Source of the DNA: Nevskia sp.
GTDB lineage: Bacteria > Pseudomonadota > Gammaproteobacteria > Nevskiales > Nevskiaceae
Assembly: GCA_023229645.1 (NCBI GenBank)
Contig: JALNYU010000004.1
Coordinates: 1 to 64,000 of the forward strand
Length of the DNA stretch: 64,000 nucleotides
Direction: 5' to 3'
The position numbers and the translations under genes are program-made. Of the stretch, positions 17,170 through 25,981 are shown in pieces; the stretch's first letter is position 1; every line of letters begins with the position of its first letter. Below the pieces are notes generated by a model. The model made no database searches. It was not told the origin of the DNA and saw only the letters and a list, made by a program, of their open reading frames with translations.

Positions 17170-19520
17170 GCTTCCCAAGCCCAGTTGAGGATTTCCGGCT
17201 GATCGATGCCGTGCTCGCGGATATACGTGCGGTGCTCGATTAATTTCTCCAGCATCGCCTGCTTGATGTGCGCCGTTTGCGCCGCCAACTTCGGAACGCG
17301 TTCAATGACATCAATGACGAGATGGTAGCGATCGAGTTCGTTCATCACCGTCATGTCGAACGGCGTTGTCGTTGTCCCTTCTTCCTTGTAGCCGCGGACA
17401 TGCAATTTGGCGTGGTTGGTTCGGCGATAGGTAAGCCGATGAATCAGCCACGGGTAGCCGTGGAACGCAAAAACAATTGGCTTATCGGGCGTAAATAGCG
17501 CATCGAAGTCGCGATCCGACATGCCGTGCGGGTGCTCACTCGCCGGCTGTAGTCGCATCAAGTCGACGACATTAACAACGCGGACGCGCAGCGTCGGCAA
17601 CAACTGCCGCAGCAACTGAACCGCGGCTAACGTTTCCAGCGTCGGCACATCACCGCAGCAGGCCATGACGACATCGGGCTCGCCGCCTTCGTCGCTACTC
17701 GCCCATTCCCAGATGCCGAGCCCCAGGGTGCAGTGCTTGACCGCCTGCGCCATCGTTAGCCACTGCCGTTCGGGTTGCTTGCCGGCGACAACGACGTTGA
17801 CCAAGCCGCGGCTACGCAGGCAATGGTCAGTAACGCTGAGCAGGGTATTGGCGTCGGGCGGCAAATAAACCCGGATCACTTCCGCTTTTTTGTTAACCAC
17901 ATGATCGATAAAACCGGGATCTTGGTGGCTGAAGCCGTTGTGATCCTGACGCCATACGTGCGAGGTCAGCAGATAATTCAGCGAGGCGATGGGCCGCCGC
18001 CACGGAATGCCACGGGTCACCTTCAACCATTTGGCGTGCTGGTTGAACATCGAATCGATGATGTGGATGAACGCTTCGTAGCAGGAGAAAAAGCCGTGGC
18101 GGCCGGTCAGCAAATAGCCTTCGAGCCAGCCTTGGCATTGATGCTCGCTGAGCATTTCCATGACGCGGCCATCGATGGCGACGTGATCATCGTTCGGGGT
18201 GATCGTCGCCATCGATTCACGATCAGTGACATCGAATACGGCGTTCCAACGGTTCGAGGCGGTTTCATCGGGGCTGAAGACGCGGAAGCGGTCCATGTTG
18301 GCGCGCATGACATCGCGGATCAGCGTGCCTTGCACGCGCGTCGCCTCTTTCGTCACCGTCCCTGGGGCCGGTACTTCGACGGCGTAGGTGCGGAAATCCG
18401 GCATCTGCAGATCACGCAACAGCAGGCCACCGTTGGTATGGGGGTTTGCACTCATCCGCCGCGTGCCACGCGGCGCGAGTTGCGCCAACGCCGGCAGTAA
18501 GCGTCCTTCAGCATCGAATAGGGTTTCGGGCTGATAACTGCGCATCCAGCTTTCGAGCAACTGCACGTGGTCGGGCCGATCCATCTCACCGAATGGCACT
18601 TGATGCGCGCGGAACGTGCCTTCCACCGCCTTGCCGTCAACGGTCTTCGGCCCGGTCCAGCCTTTCGGGCTGCGCAAAATAATCATCGGCCACAACGGCC
18701 GCGTAACGGCGCCGCCGCTGCGCGCCTGCGCTTGAATCCGTGCGATTTCGGTGGTGATCTCGTCCAATACCTGCGCCATCCGCTGATGCATGGCCATGGG
18801 CTCATCGCCTTCAACGTAATACGGTTGGTAGCCGTAGCCGAGAAAAAGATGGGTCAGCTCTTCCTTCGGCAGCCGCGCCAGCACCGTCGGCCCGGCGATT
18901 TTGTAGCCATTCAAATGCAGAATCGGCAGGACCGCGCCATCCTGCGCGGGATTCAGAAATTTATTCGAGTGCCAGCTCGTAGCCATCGGCCCGGTTTCGG
19001 CCTCGCCGTCGCCGACGACACAGGCGACAATCAAATCCGGGTTATCAAATGCGGCGCCGAACGCGTGCGATAAGGCATAGCCCAATTCGCCGCCCTCGTG
19101 CATCGAGCCCGGCGTTTCCGGCGCCACATGGCTGGGGATGCCGCCCGGAAACGAGAACTGCTTGAACAGCCGTTGCATGCCGCCGACATCCTGCGAAATC
19201 TGAGCATAAACCTCGCTATAGGTGCCTTCGAGATAGGCGTTCGCGACCAGCGCCGGGCCGCCGTGGCCGGGTCCGGTGACGTAAATCATGTTCAGGTCGC
19301 GCGCGCGAATTACACGGTTCAAATGGGCGTAGATGAAATTCAAACCAGGCGTCGTACCCCAATGCCCGAGCAGACGATTCTTTACGTGTTTGCGTTGTAA
19401 CGGCTCACGCAGCAAAGGGTTATCAACTAAGTAAATTTGTCCAACCGATAAGTAATTGGCGGCGCGCCAATAGGCGTCGAGCAATACCAACTCATTTGTC
19501 GTTTCGTCTACTTGCGTCAT
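17166..19520 (-). CDS. xfp: Phosphoketolase (xylulose-5-phosphate/fructose-6-phosphate)
   Basis: The thiamine-diphosphate enzyme splits xylulose 5-phosphate or fructose 6-phosphate with phosphate to acetyl phosphate plus glyceraldehyde 3-phosphate or erythrose 4-phosphate. Its 784 residues match the family. Motifs include LLGHWGTTPGLNFIYAHLN, VTGPGHGGPALVANAYLEG, EGGELGYALSHAFG and the ThDP-binding VVGDGEAETGPMATSWHSN. ATG 19520 has GGACGGAA upstream and replaces a further upstream start that would add 14 poor residues. It is coupled to ackA, giving a two-gene acetate-forming, ATP-producing branch, and diverges from tal. Confidence 0.95.
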   Translation of the reverse strand: MTQVDETTNELVLLDAYWRAANYLSVGQIYLVDNPLLREPLQRKHVKNRLLGHWGTTPGLNFIYAHLNRVIRARDLNMIYVTGPGHGGPALVANAYLEGTYSEVYAQISQDVGGMQRLFKQFSFPGGIPSHVAPETPGSMHEGGELGYALSHAFGAAFDNPDLIVACVVGDGEAETGPMATSWHSNKFLNPAQDGAVLPILHLNGYKIAGPTVLARLPKEELTHLFLGYGYQPYYVEGDEPMAMHQRMAQVLDEITTEIARIQAQARSGGAVTRPLWPMIILRSPKGWTGPKTVDGKAVEGTFRAHQVPFGEMDRPDHVQLLESWMRSYQPETLFDAEGRLLPALAQLAPRGTRRMSANPHTNGGLLLRDLQMPDFRTYAVEVPAPGTVTKEATRVQGTLIRDVMRANMDRFRVFSPDETASNRWNAVFDVTDRESMATITPNDDHVAIDGRVMEMLSEHQCQGWLEGYLLTGRHGFFSCYEAFIHIIDSMFNQHAKWLKVTRGIPWRRPIASLNYLLTSHVWRQDHNGFSHQDPGFIDHVVNKKAEVIRVYLPPDANTLLSVTDHCLRSRGLVNVVVAGKQPERQWLTMAQAVKHCTLGLGIWEWASSDEGGEPDVVMACCGDVPTLETLAAVQLLRQLLPTLRVRVVNVVDLMRLQPASEHPHGMSDRDFDALFTPDKPIVFAFHGYPWLIHRLTYRRTNHAKLHVRGYKEEGTTTTPFDMTVMNELDRYHLVIDVIERVPKLAAQTAHIKQAMLEKLIEHRTYIREHGIDQPEILNWAWEA

Positions 19521-19865
19521 ATGTTCCGTCCCGAAATCGATGGTTGTCGCTACGCCCGACACGGTACGCGCTGTGCGGCGTTACGCAAGCGCTGCCGTAT
19601 TCATAGGCGGAAGGCGCGGCCAGTTGATTGCAACACCACCGCGCCAAACGGTACGCAGCAGGCCGCATTAGCCCTGTTTCACCTTTTGGAGTATCGACAA
19701 CGCAAGCCCGCTGCAGCCATGATCTGCGTCAGCTTTCGTTGATCGAGATTGCCGACAAGTCGCGAGTCATGCTCCAGACCCGCCGCTCCGTTACTATAGA
19801 AGATTGAATTTTCCATTCGCGCTGGCGTACAGGCCCTAACAACGCCGGACAGAAATCGAGACCGC
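19521..19865. other. Divergent xfp/tal intergenic region
   Basis: These 345 bases hold no convincing gene. They must contain the promoters of xfp (minus) and tal (plus); a TATAGA at about 19796 is a possible tal -10, but no good -35 accompanies it. No HexR-like site was seen. Confidence 0.4.
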
Positions 19866-20936
19866 ATGAACGCCACAAAACAGTTGCACGATCTGGGGCA
19901 GAGCCTTTGGCTCGACAACATTACTCGCAGCTTGGTCAGCGACGGCACGTTGCAGCGCTACATCGACGTGTTAACCGTCACCGGGCTGACCTCGAACCCG
20001 ACAATTTTTGATCAGGCGATCAAAGAATCCAGCAGCTACGACGCGGATATCCGCCGCCTGGCGCAAGCGGGCAAAGCAGCTGACGCAATCTTCTTCGACC
20101 TCGCCCTCGCCGATCTCGTCCGCGCCGCTGATTTGCTGCGCCCGGCCTACGATGCCAGCCAAGCGGTCGATGGCTACGTTTCGCTGGAAGTCTCGCCTGA
20201 ACTCGTTGACGATGACGCTGGCACGCGCGCCGAGGCACTGCGGCTGCACGGCCTGGCGCAGCGGCCGAATTTGATGATCAAGATTCCGGGCACCGCCGCT
20301 GGGATCGTCGCGATTGAAGATGCCATTTTTGCCGGTGTGCCGATTAACGTCACGCTGCTGTTTTCTTGCGAGCACTACCTCGCCGCGGCCGAAGCTTATC
20401 TGCGCGGCCTCGAACGGCGGCTTGCCGCCGGATTGCGCTTAAATGTTGCGTCGGTCGCCTCGCTGTTCATCAGCCGCTGGGATCGCGCGGTGGTCGGCAA
20501 GACCCCTGCCGAGTTGCAGAACCGGCTCGGCATCGCGGTCGGCCGTCAAACCTACAAGGCCTATCGCGATCTTCTCGCCAGCCCGCGCTGGCAGACACTC
20601 GCCGCCGCAGGCGCGCAGCCGCAACGGCTGTTGTGGGCTAGCACCGGCACCAAAGACCCCGCCATACGCGACACCTTGTACGTCGAAGCGCTAGCCGCAC
20701 CGGATACCGTGAATACGATTCCGGAAAAAACCCTGCTGGCGTTTGCCGATCACGGCGCTGTCAGCGGCGTCATGCCACTGAACGGTGGCGACGCGGAAAC
20801 GGTACTCGCTGCGTACGGCCAGCACGGTATCGATCTCGCCGCGCTCGCCGCCACGTTGCAAGACGAAGGCGCGGCGGCATTTAAGCAGTCGTGGTCCGAA
20901 TTGATGGCGCGGATCAAAACCAAAGCCGCGGCCTAG
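19866..20936 (+). CDS. tal: Transaldolase
   Basis: The 356-residue aldolase-fold enzyme moves a dihydroxyacetone unit between sugar phosphates in the pentose phosphate pathway. It belongs to the longer bacterial transaldolase group (actinobacterial/Xanthomonas-like), with TGLTSNPTIFDQAI, GYVSLEVSPEL, the Schiff-base region NLMIKIPGTAAG and INVTLLFS. It can use erythrose 4-phosphate from the phosphoketolase branch. The TAG stop (20934-20936) is unusual: its TA is the target dinucleotide and its G the first base of the adjoining inverted-repeat element, so the protein's end was set or preserved by that insertion. Confidence 0.93.
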   Translation: MNATKQLHDLGQSLWLDNITRSLVSDGTLQRYIDVLTVTGLTSNPTIFDQAIKESSSYDADIRRLAQAGKAADAIFFDLALADLVRAADLLRPAYDASQAVDGYVSLEVSPELVDDDAGTRAEALRLHGLAQRPNLMIKIPGTAAGIVAIEDAIFAGVPINVTLLFSCEHYLAAAEAYLRGLERRLAAGLRLNVASVASLFISRWDRAVVGKTPAELQNRLGIAVGRQTYKAYRDLLASPRWQTLAAAGAQPQRLLWASTGTKDPAIRDTLYVEALAAPDTVNTIPEKTLLAFADHGAVSGVMPLNGGDAETVLAAYGQHGIDLAALAATLQDEGAAAFKQSWSELMARIKTKAAA

Positions 20937-21200
20937 GGCCTGTTAACACGTATGCGGTCGCTGCGTTATCGGTCAAAAATCCGCCTGACGAGGCGCGAGC
21001 CGCCGGCCTTGGTGATTCCAAGGCCAAGGTTCGCAACGATGACAGGCGGATTTTGGGCCATAACCCTTCGGGACGGGGCCGTGAACCGCCATTGCGGCCT
21101 CGGTCGTCGCGCTAAGGGAACCACCCTTGGCTGCGCCGTCCTCGTTGCACTGGCGGTTCACGTCCGCCGTCGCAGTGATCGCATACGTGTTAACAGGCCC
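20936..21200. mobile_element. 265-bp MITE-like inverted-repeat element, GGGCCTG family (long form)
   Basis: The two ends (20936-20965 and 21171-21200) are inverted copies agreeing at 28 of 30 bases and starting GGGCCTGTTAACACGTATG. TA flanks both sides (20934-20935, 21201-21202). The interior holds two further hairpins: an arm of 12 bp (20976-20987 with 21043-21054) enclosing GGCCTTGG/CCAAGGCC, and an arm of 11 bp (21081-21091 with 21151-21161) enclosing AAGGG/CCCTT. The single strand would fold into a cloverleaf-like shape. There is no transposase gene. A short derivative lies at 30958-31010. TA flanks would suit an IS630/mariner-type or IS5-type mobiliser; none is present here. Confidence 0.8.
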
Positions 21201-21240
21201 TAGATACCGGACGCGGCGCCTTGGGTTTTTGTTTTGTCGG

Positions 21241-22359
21241 TCAGCGGCTCGGCTGACCGGCAAAATCGGTCCAGCAACCCGCTTCGTAGTCGTAGAGTTT
21301 GCAGCGGCGCGCGGTATCAAAGTACCAGCGCCAAGAAAAGGTCTGAACGACGATGCAGCCGGGCAATTTCGCTTCCAATATCGCCTGCGCTTTCCTCAGG
21401 CGATACAGCGGAATCGTCATATCAACGTGATGCGCGGTGTGTTCCATGATGTTGTGCAACACGCGGCCCATATCGATACCAAGGAATGGCTTGAACTGCA
21501 GATGCACCGTCGTCGATACGAACGGCTGCGCGCTCGACCAATCCGCCTTGCGCTCGTACCAAGCGATTTTTTCATGGGTATGGTGGACGTAAACGACGAA
21601 GCCAATCAGCGCATTCCAGACCAGTAGCGGCAAAACGAAACCGCTGATCAACGACCAAAATATCGATTGCCCAGTGGCGCTTGCCGCAGCCACCAACACA
21701 CCGACCCAAACCGCTGCAGCGGCCGTCACCAGCAGGCTATCGAGGAGAAATACGCGGCGGCGCGTCGGCATTTGGCGCCGGCTCGGGAAATACATACGCA
21801 GCCACCACATCTCCACTAAGTAATAGAGCCAGGGCGCCAAGCCGCTGCGGTAAACACGCTGCAACGCACGCTTCCACACCGGCATTGCCCGGTATTCGTC
21901 GCGCGTCAGCGGCGCCCAGACCATATCCACGCCTTTCAGATTGGTATAGCCGTGATGGACGACGTTATGGCCGGTGTCCCAGAGGCTATACGGCGTTAAC
22001 GACGGCAAAAACAGCAGGCGCCCGAGCCAGCGGTTCAGGCCGCGATGCGGCGTAAAACTTTGGTGGCAGGCGTCGTGGCCCAGGATGAATAAGCGGGCGA
22101 TGACAACGCCGCTGAGCACGCCGAACAGCAGCTTCAATGCCAGATAAGGCGCCCACACCGTCAGCGCCGTCATTGCGCCAAATAATCCGAAATCCAGCGC
22201 GGATAGTAATAGCGCGTGTACGGTATTGCGTTCAGAGACCGGCAGCAGCCAAGTCCTGATGGTCTTACGATGCGGAATGGAAATCGGTAGGGCTTGCGGG
22301 AGTGCGAGATCGATCACGAAGAGGCCTCGTTGATATGCAATAAGGCCAACACCGGCCAT
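21241..22359 (-). CDS. Membrane fatty acid desaturase
   Basis: The 372-residue protein has the histidine boxes of acyl-lipid desaturases: HDACH, HNVVHH and EHTAHH, which bind a di-iron centre, placed between hydrophobic segments. Such enzymes (delta-12/omega-6-like) introduce a cis double bond into membrane fatty acyl chains using oxygen. An extra VHHTHE lies before the third box. A GTG at 22317 with GAGG eight bases upstream is a good alternative start, giving 358 residues. It stands alone on the minus strand, directly inside the GGGCCTG element, downstream of the cyd operon. Regiospecificity cannot be told from sequence. Confidence 0.85.
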   Translation of the reverse strand: MAGVGLIAYQRGLFVIDLALPQALPISIPHRKTIRTWLLPVSERNTVHALLLSALDFGLFGAMTALTVWAPYLALKLLFGVLSGVVIARLFILGHDACHQSFTPHRGLNRWLGRLLFLPSLTPYSLWDTGHNVVHHGYTNLKGVDMVWAPLTRDEYRAMPVWKRALQRVYRSGLAPWLYYLVEMWWLRMYFPSRRQMPTRRRVFLLDSLLVTAAAAVWVGVLVAAASATGQSIFWSLISGFVLPLLVWNALIGFVVYVHHTHEKIAWYERKADWSSAQPFVSTTVHLQFKPFLGIDMGRVLHNIMEHTAHHVDMTIPLYRLRKAQAILEAKLPGCIVVQTFSWRWYFDTARRCKLYDYEAGCWTDFAGQPSR

Positions 22360-22468
22360 TGCAACTGCGTCGCCGCAGCGTGCCGATGCTGCTGGAAATC
22401 TCGCGTTCCGGCTTTGAGCTAGATCAATGCGGTCGCGACCGGCTCGCAGCTAGGTGCCTGCCACACGC

Positions 22469-22753
22469 TCAGGCGCGCAGCAAAAACATCCGCAGCGCCG
22501 AGGCCAGCAGCAGCAAGCCGCACGTTACGCCAGAAAACAGCACGCGCGGCAGCCAGTGGCGCGGAACAAAGCCAACGCCGCGCACCAGCCCTGCCGCCAT
22601 CGCCCAGCACGCCAGCGTAACGGCAAGGTGGTCAGCCTTGCCGGCGGGATCAATCAGCGCTTTCGGATAAACCGTAATACCCAGCATCAAGCCGATGCCG
22701 ATTAACAGCGGCAGCCACGCAACCCGGGCAGCCGCAGGCGGCTGATTGGTCAA
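22469..22753 (-). CDS. ybgE: Cyd operon membrane protein YbgE
   Basis: The 94-residue protein has three predicted membrane segments and the YbgE signature region around WAMAAGLVRGVGFVPRHWL. YbgE commonly ends cydABX operons; its function is not settled. The TTG start (22753) overlaps the cydX stop (TTGA), so it is translationally coupled to the oxidase genes. Confidence 0.85.
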   Translation of the reverse strand: MTNQPPAAARVAWLPLLIGIGLMLGITVYPKALIDPAGKADHLAVTLACWAMAAGLVRGVGFVPRHWLPRVLFSGVTCGLLLLASALRMFLLRA

Positions 22754-22878
22754 TGGCCGACTTTATCGGGGTGTTCGTCGGCCGCGGCGCGGCCTTCCTG
22801 ATTCTCCCCCCACATCGCATTCAAAATCGCCAGCAAAACTGCGAAGCCGACGCCCAGTACCCACGTTAAATACCACAT
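22750..22878 (-). CDS. cydX: Cytochrome bd oxidase small subunit CydX
   Basis: This 42-residue single-helix protein begins MWYLTWVLGVGFAVLLAIL, matching the E. coli CydX pattern MWYFxWILG, and ends in a charged tail. CydX stabilises the heme pocket of the CydAB oxidase. ATG 22878 has a CGGAG Shine-Dalgarno sequence nine bases upstream. It lies 17 bases after cydB and overlaps ybgE by four bases. Confidence 0.93.
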   Translation of the reverse strand: MWYLTWVLGVGFAVLLAILNAMWGENQEGRAAADEHPDKVGH

Positions 22879-22895
22879 GGCGCTACTCCGAAAAT

Positions 22896-24035
22896 TTAAT
22901 AAACGCTGTGTTCGTTGCGTTCGATATGGTCGACGGTGACCTTGCCGCGCATAACCCGATACGCCCAGGAGGTGTAGAACAGAATCAGCGGAACAAAGAT
23001 GACGCTCACCCATAACATGATCGACAACGTGAGCCGGCTCGAAACCGCGTCCCAGACCGTCAGGCTGTGGTTTGGATCTGAGGACGACGGCATGACGAAC
23101 GGAAACATCGATACCGCTGCGGTACTGATGACGCCGGCCAACATCAGCCCAGAAGCGATGAAACCAACGCCAGGGCGCTTGATTCGAACCAGCAGCAGCG
23201 CCAGTAGCACGCCAGCGTATGCCAGCACCGGCACCAGTAACGTCAACGGTTCTTTCCCGTAATTGGCCAGCCAAGCGCCCGCCGTACGCGCGACAGTTTT
23301 AGCCACCGGATTCAAAGCCGCGTTCGGATCAACCGCTGAGACCAGTTCATAGCCCGGAATGCCGAAAGCCAGCCAGAGCCCAGCGGCGCTAAAGCTCAAC
23401 AACAGCAGCGCACCGGCGCCGTAGGTGACGCGGCGTGCGCGAACTTGAATCTCGCCTTCCGTCCGCAGGACCAAGAACACGCTGCCGTGAAACACGATCA
23501 TTGTGCTGCTAACCACACCGCACAACAGCGCAAATGGATTCAGCAACTGCCAGAACGTGCCGGTGTAGTACGACACCATGCTTTGATCGAAATGGAACGG
23601 CACGCCTTGCAACAAATTGCCGAACGCGACGCCGAAAATCAGCGGCGGCACCGAACTGCCGATAAACAAACACCAATCCCAGGTTTGGCGCCAGCGCGGA
23701 TCTTGGATTTTGCTGCGGTAGTCGAAACCAACCGGGCGAAAAAATAGCGCCCAGAGCACGGCCAGCATCGCCCAATAAAAGCCGGAAAATGCCGTGGCAT
23801 AAACCAGCGGCCACGCGGCGAAAATCGCGCCGCCACCGGTGATAAACCAAACTTGGTTGCCGTCCCAATGCGGCGCAATGGTATTGATCACCACGCGCCG
23901 CTCCACGTCGCTACGGCCGACAAATGGCAGCAAGCTGCCAACGCCCATGTCGTGACCGTCCATGATTGCGAAGCCGATCAGCAGGACGCCGACCAGCAGC
24001 CACCAGATAATCTTCAGCGTTTCGTAATCGAACAT
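22896..24035 (-). CDS. cydB: Cytochrome bd ubiquinol oxidase subunit II
   Basis: The 379-residue integral membrane protein starts MFDYETLKIIWWLLVGVLLIGFAIMDGHDMG (shown here only as landmark: DGHDMGVGSLLPF), typical of CydB. It carries the usual eight to nine membrane helices, including WDGNQVWFITGGGAIFAAWP and the conserved FRPVGFDYR. CydB supports the heme-bearing CydA in the quinol oxidase that reduces oxygen without proton pumping. It follows cydA by eight bases within cydP-cydA-cydB-cydX-ybgE. Confidence 0.97.
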   Translation of the reverse strand: MFDYETLKIIWWLLVGVLLIGFAIMDGHDMGVGSLLPFVGRSDVERRVVINTIAPHWDGNQVWFITGGGAIFAAWPLVYATAFSGFYWAMLAVLWALFFRPVGFDYRSKIQDPRWRQTWDWCLFIGSSVPPLIFGVAFGNLLQGVPFHFDQSMVSYYTGTFWQLLNPFALLCGVVSSTMIVFHGSVFLVLRTEGEIQVRARRVTYGAGALLLLSFSAAGLWLAFGIPGYELVSAVDPNAALNPVAKTVARTAGAWLANYGKEPLTLLVPVLAYAGVLLALLLVRIKRPGVGFIASGLMLAGVISTAAVSMFPFVMPSSSDPNHSLTVWDAVSSRLTLSIMLWVSVIFVPLILFYTSWAYRVMRGKVTVDHIERNEHSVY

Positions 24036-24043
24036 GGCGGGCC

Positions 24044-25609
24044 TCAGGCGTGAGCGGCGGCGTGTTGATCGGCGTCGTACCGGCCGGTCCCGAGGCTACC
24101 GGGGCCAAGCCGAGCAAATTTGATCATCAGATAAATTTCGACGACCAACAGCACCGTATAAAAGCCGATGAACCCGGCGAGCGAGCCGTAAAGACTCTCA
24201 ACACTGAGCCTGGATACCGACAAATGCGTCGGCAGCACGCCGTAAATCGTCCACGGCTGGCGTCCGTATTCGGCAATCACCCAGCCCAACTCACAGGCCA
24301 ACCACGGCAACGGCAACGACCACAGCGCCCATTTCAACAGCCAACGCGGGTGGCGCTTACGGCCGCTCAACGTGCTGTACGCGGCCAGAACAAATAAGGC
24401 GAGCATCAAAAAGCCGATGCCGACCATTGCCCGGAAGCTCCAAAACATCGGCGTGACTTTGGGAATCGTGTCGTTTACCGCGCGGTCGATTTGCTCGGGC
24501 GTTACCGTGGTTAGATCAGCGGTGTATTTGCGCAACAACAACCCGAAACCAAGATCTTTTTTGTGCTGATTAAAAATCGCGCGGGCATCGGCATCGGTGG
24601 CGTCTTGCCGGATTTTGTCGAGCGCGATTGCCGCCCTTAATCCGGAATGGATCCGCTCACGATTTTTCTCTTTGATGTCTTTGATGCCGGGAATCTGCTT
24701 GGTCACCGAGCGCGTGCCGATCAAGCCCATGACCCACGGAATCTGGATCGCGAAATCGTTTTTCTGCTCGGCCTCGTTCGGCCACGCGATGAGATTGAAC
24801 GAAGCCGGCGCCGGCTCGGTTTCCCACATCGCTTCGAGCGCCGCAAGTTTGGTCTGCTGCGCCTCGCCGACGGTGTAACCGGATTCATCACCGAGCACGA
24901 TCACTGAACACACGGACGCGAGCCCAAACGCGGCCGCGATCCGGAAGCTGCGCTTGGCGAATTCGATGTCCCTGCCCTTCAACAGATACCAGGACGATAC
25001 CGAGAGCACGAACATCGCGCCGGTCACGTAACCGGCGGAGACGGTGTGGACGAACTTGGCCTGGCCATCCATGTTGAACAGCACGGCCCAGAAATCGGTT
25101 AACTCCATGCGCATCGTCGCGTCGTTGAACTCGGCGCCGACTGGGTTTTGCATCCAGCCATTGGCGATCAAGATCCACAATGCCGAAAGATTGGTGCCGA
25201 TCGCCATCAGCAACGTCACCATCAAATGCTGCTGCCGCGAGAGTCGATCCCAGCCAAAGAAGAACAAGCCGATGAAAGTCGACTCCAAGAAAAACGCCAT
25301 CAAACCTTCAATCGCCAGCGGCGCGCCGAAGACATCGCCAACGTAGTGCGAGTAATAGGCCCAGTTGGTGCCGAACTGAAACTCCAGCGTGATGCCGGTG
25401 GTAACGCCGAGCGCGAAGTTAATGCCGAACAACTTGCCCCAGAAGCGGGTCATGTCTTTGTAGATGACTTTGCCGGTCATCACGTAAACGCTTTCCATGA
25501 TCACCAACAGCCAGACCATGCCGAGCGTCAACGGTACAAACAGGAAGTGGTAAAGCGCGGTCGCAGCGAATTGCAGCCGCGAAAGATCGACCAACTGTTC
25601 CGAGATCAT
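24044..25609 (-). CDS. cydA: Cytochrome bd ubiquinol oxidase subunit I
   Basis: The 521-residue subunit binds hemes b558, b595 and d and oxidises ubiquinol. The N-terminus LSRLQFAATALYHFLFVPLTLGM contains the conserved heme-ligand His in helix 1. EGLMAFFLESTFIGLFFFGW, the long quinol loop around residues 240-390, and GRQPWTIYGVLPT follow. The length and long Q-loop place it with the E. coli-like L-type oxidases rather than cyanide-insensitive CioA. Cytochrome bd enzymes of this kind tolerate sulfide, which matters here because the operon lies beside a sulfide-oxidation module. Confidence 0.97.
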   Translation of the reverse strand: MISEQLVDLSRLQFAATALYHFLFVPLTLGMVWLLVIMESVYVMTGKVIYKDMTRFWGKLFGINFALGVTTGITLEFQFGTNWAYYSHYVGDVFGAPLAIEGLMAFFLESTFIGLFFFGWDRLSRQQHLMVTLLMAIGTNLSALWILIANGWMQNPVGAEFNDATMRMELTDFWAVLFNMDGQAKFVHTVSAGYVTGAMFVLSVSSWYLLKGRDIEFAKRSFRIAAAFGLASVCSVIVLGDESGYTVGEAQQTKLAALEAMWETEPAPASFNLIAWPNEAEQKNDFAIQIPWVMGLIGTRSVTKQIPGIKDIKEKNRERIHSGLRAAIALDKIRQDATDADARAIFNQHKKDLGFGLLLRKYTADLTTVTPEQIDRAVNDTIPKVTPMFWSFRAMVGIGFLMLALFVLAAYSTLSGRKRHPRWLLKWALWSLPLPWLACELGWVIAEYGRQPWTIYGVLPTHLSVSRLSVESLYGSLAGFIGFYTVLLVVEIYLMIKFARLGPGSLGTGRYDADQHAAAHA

Positions 25610-25612
25610 GAA

Positions 25613-25792
25613 TTATTCCCGTGAAGATTGAGGCGGCTCCGCAGAGCCGTGGATGGCAGCAGCGACCGATCCCTGATCGACTTCAACTTGATTGCCCCGG
25701 ACAAACAACAGCCATAGCACCGCCAGCGCTATCAGCTTTAGCACGACGGCAGCGGTAATTTCGTGCAATAAACGGCGATCCGTCGGGAGCAT
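25613..25792 (-). CDS. cydP: Cytochrome bd oxidase putative small subunit CydP
   Basis: The 59-residue protein has one hydrophobic helix (VVLKLIALAVLWLLFV) preceded by a charged segment MLPTDRRLLHEI, as in the CydP small proteins encoded upstream of cydA in many Proteobacteria. ATG 25792 has TGGAGG six bases upstream. It is the first gene of the cyd operon, ending three bases before cydA. A sigma-54-like promoter lies 27-43 bases upstream of the start. Confidence 0.8.
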   Translation of the reverse strand: MLPTDRRLLHEITAAVVLKLIALAVLWLLFVRGNQVEVDQGSVAAAIHGSAEPPQSSRE

Positions 25793-25818
25793 TTCGCCTC
25801 CAGTCAGCACAGGACTAC

Positions 25819-25835
25819 TTCAAGTCCCATGCCAA
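25819..25835 (-). promoter_or_regulatory. Sigma-54-like -24/-12 promoter of the cyd operon
   Basis: On the minus strand the sequence is TTGGCATGGGACTTGAA. GG and the -12 GA are separated by exactly ten bases, as in TTGGCAC-N5-TTGC promoters; the -12 dinucleotide is GA instead of the usual GC. Transcription would start about 15 bases before the cydP ATG. Nearly the same sequence precedes the persulfide dioxygenase gene. Confidence 0.6.
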
Positions 25836-25906
25836 TAAGGTATGATTTAATTGGCTATTATAATCATATGGTTATCAACTGCGCATGTAATCAGAACTGC
25901 CTACTC

Positions 25907-25923
25907 GTCTGCCAATGGCAGAC
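25907..25923. promoter_or_regulatory. Palindromic upstream activator site for the cyd operon
   Basis: GTCTGCCAATGGCAGAC is a perfect 8+1+8 inverted repeat centred about 83 bases upstream of the -24 element, the usual distance for a sigma-54 activator site. No T-run follows, so it is not a good terminator for the upstream gene. The half-site CTGCCA recurs upstream of the persulfide dioxygenase operon. Confidence 0.55.
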
Positions 25924-25981
25924 AGCCGGCAAACAACTGACAGGCTGACGCCGTCACGTGGCAGCCCAGCGCCGAACAAAA

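Noticed and set aside
22750..23274. 174-residue minus-strand frame covering part of cydB and cydX
   Set aside because: Only its last 42 residues are real protein (CydX); the rest is the cydB region in another frame.
25869..25882. FNR box upstream of the cyd operon (TTGATAACCATATG on the minus strand)
   Set aside because: Only the left half-site TTGAT is good; the right half departs from ATCAA and the position does not suit a class II promoter.
25907..25923. Terminator for fisR
   Set aside because: The stem is perfect but no T-run follows on the minus strand and it is about 60 bases from the stop; an activator site fits better.
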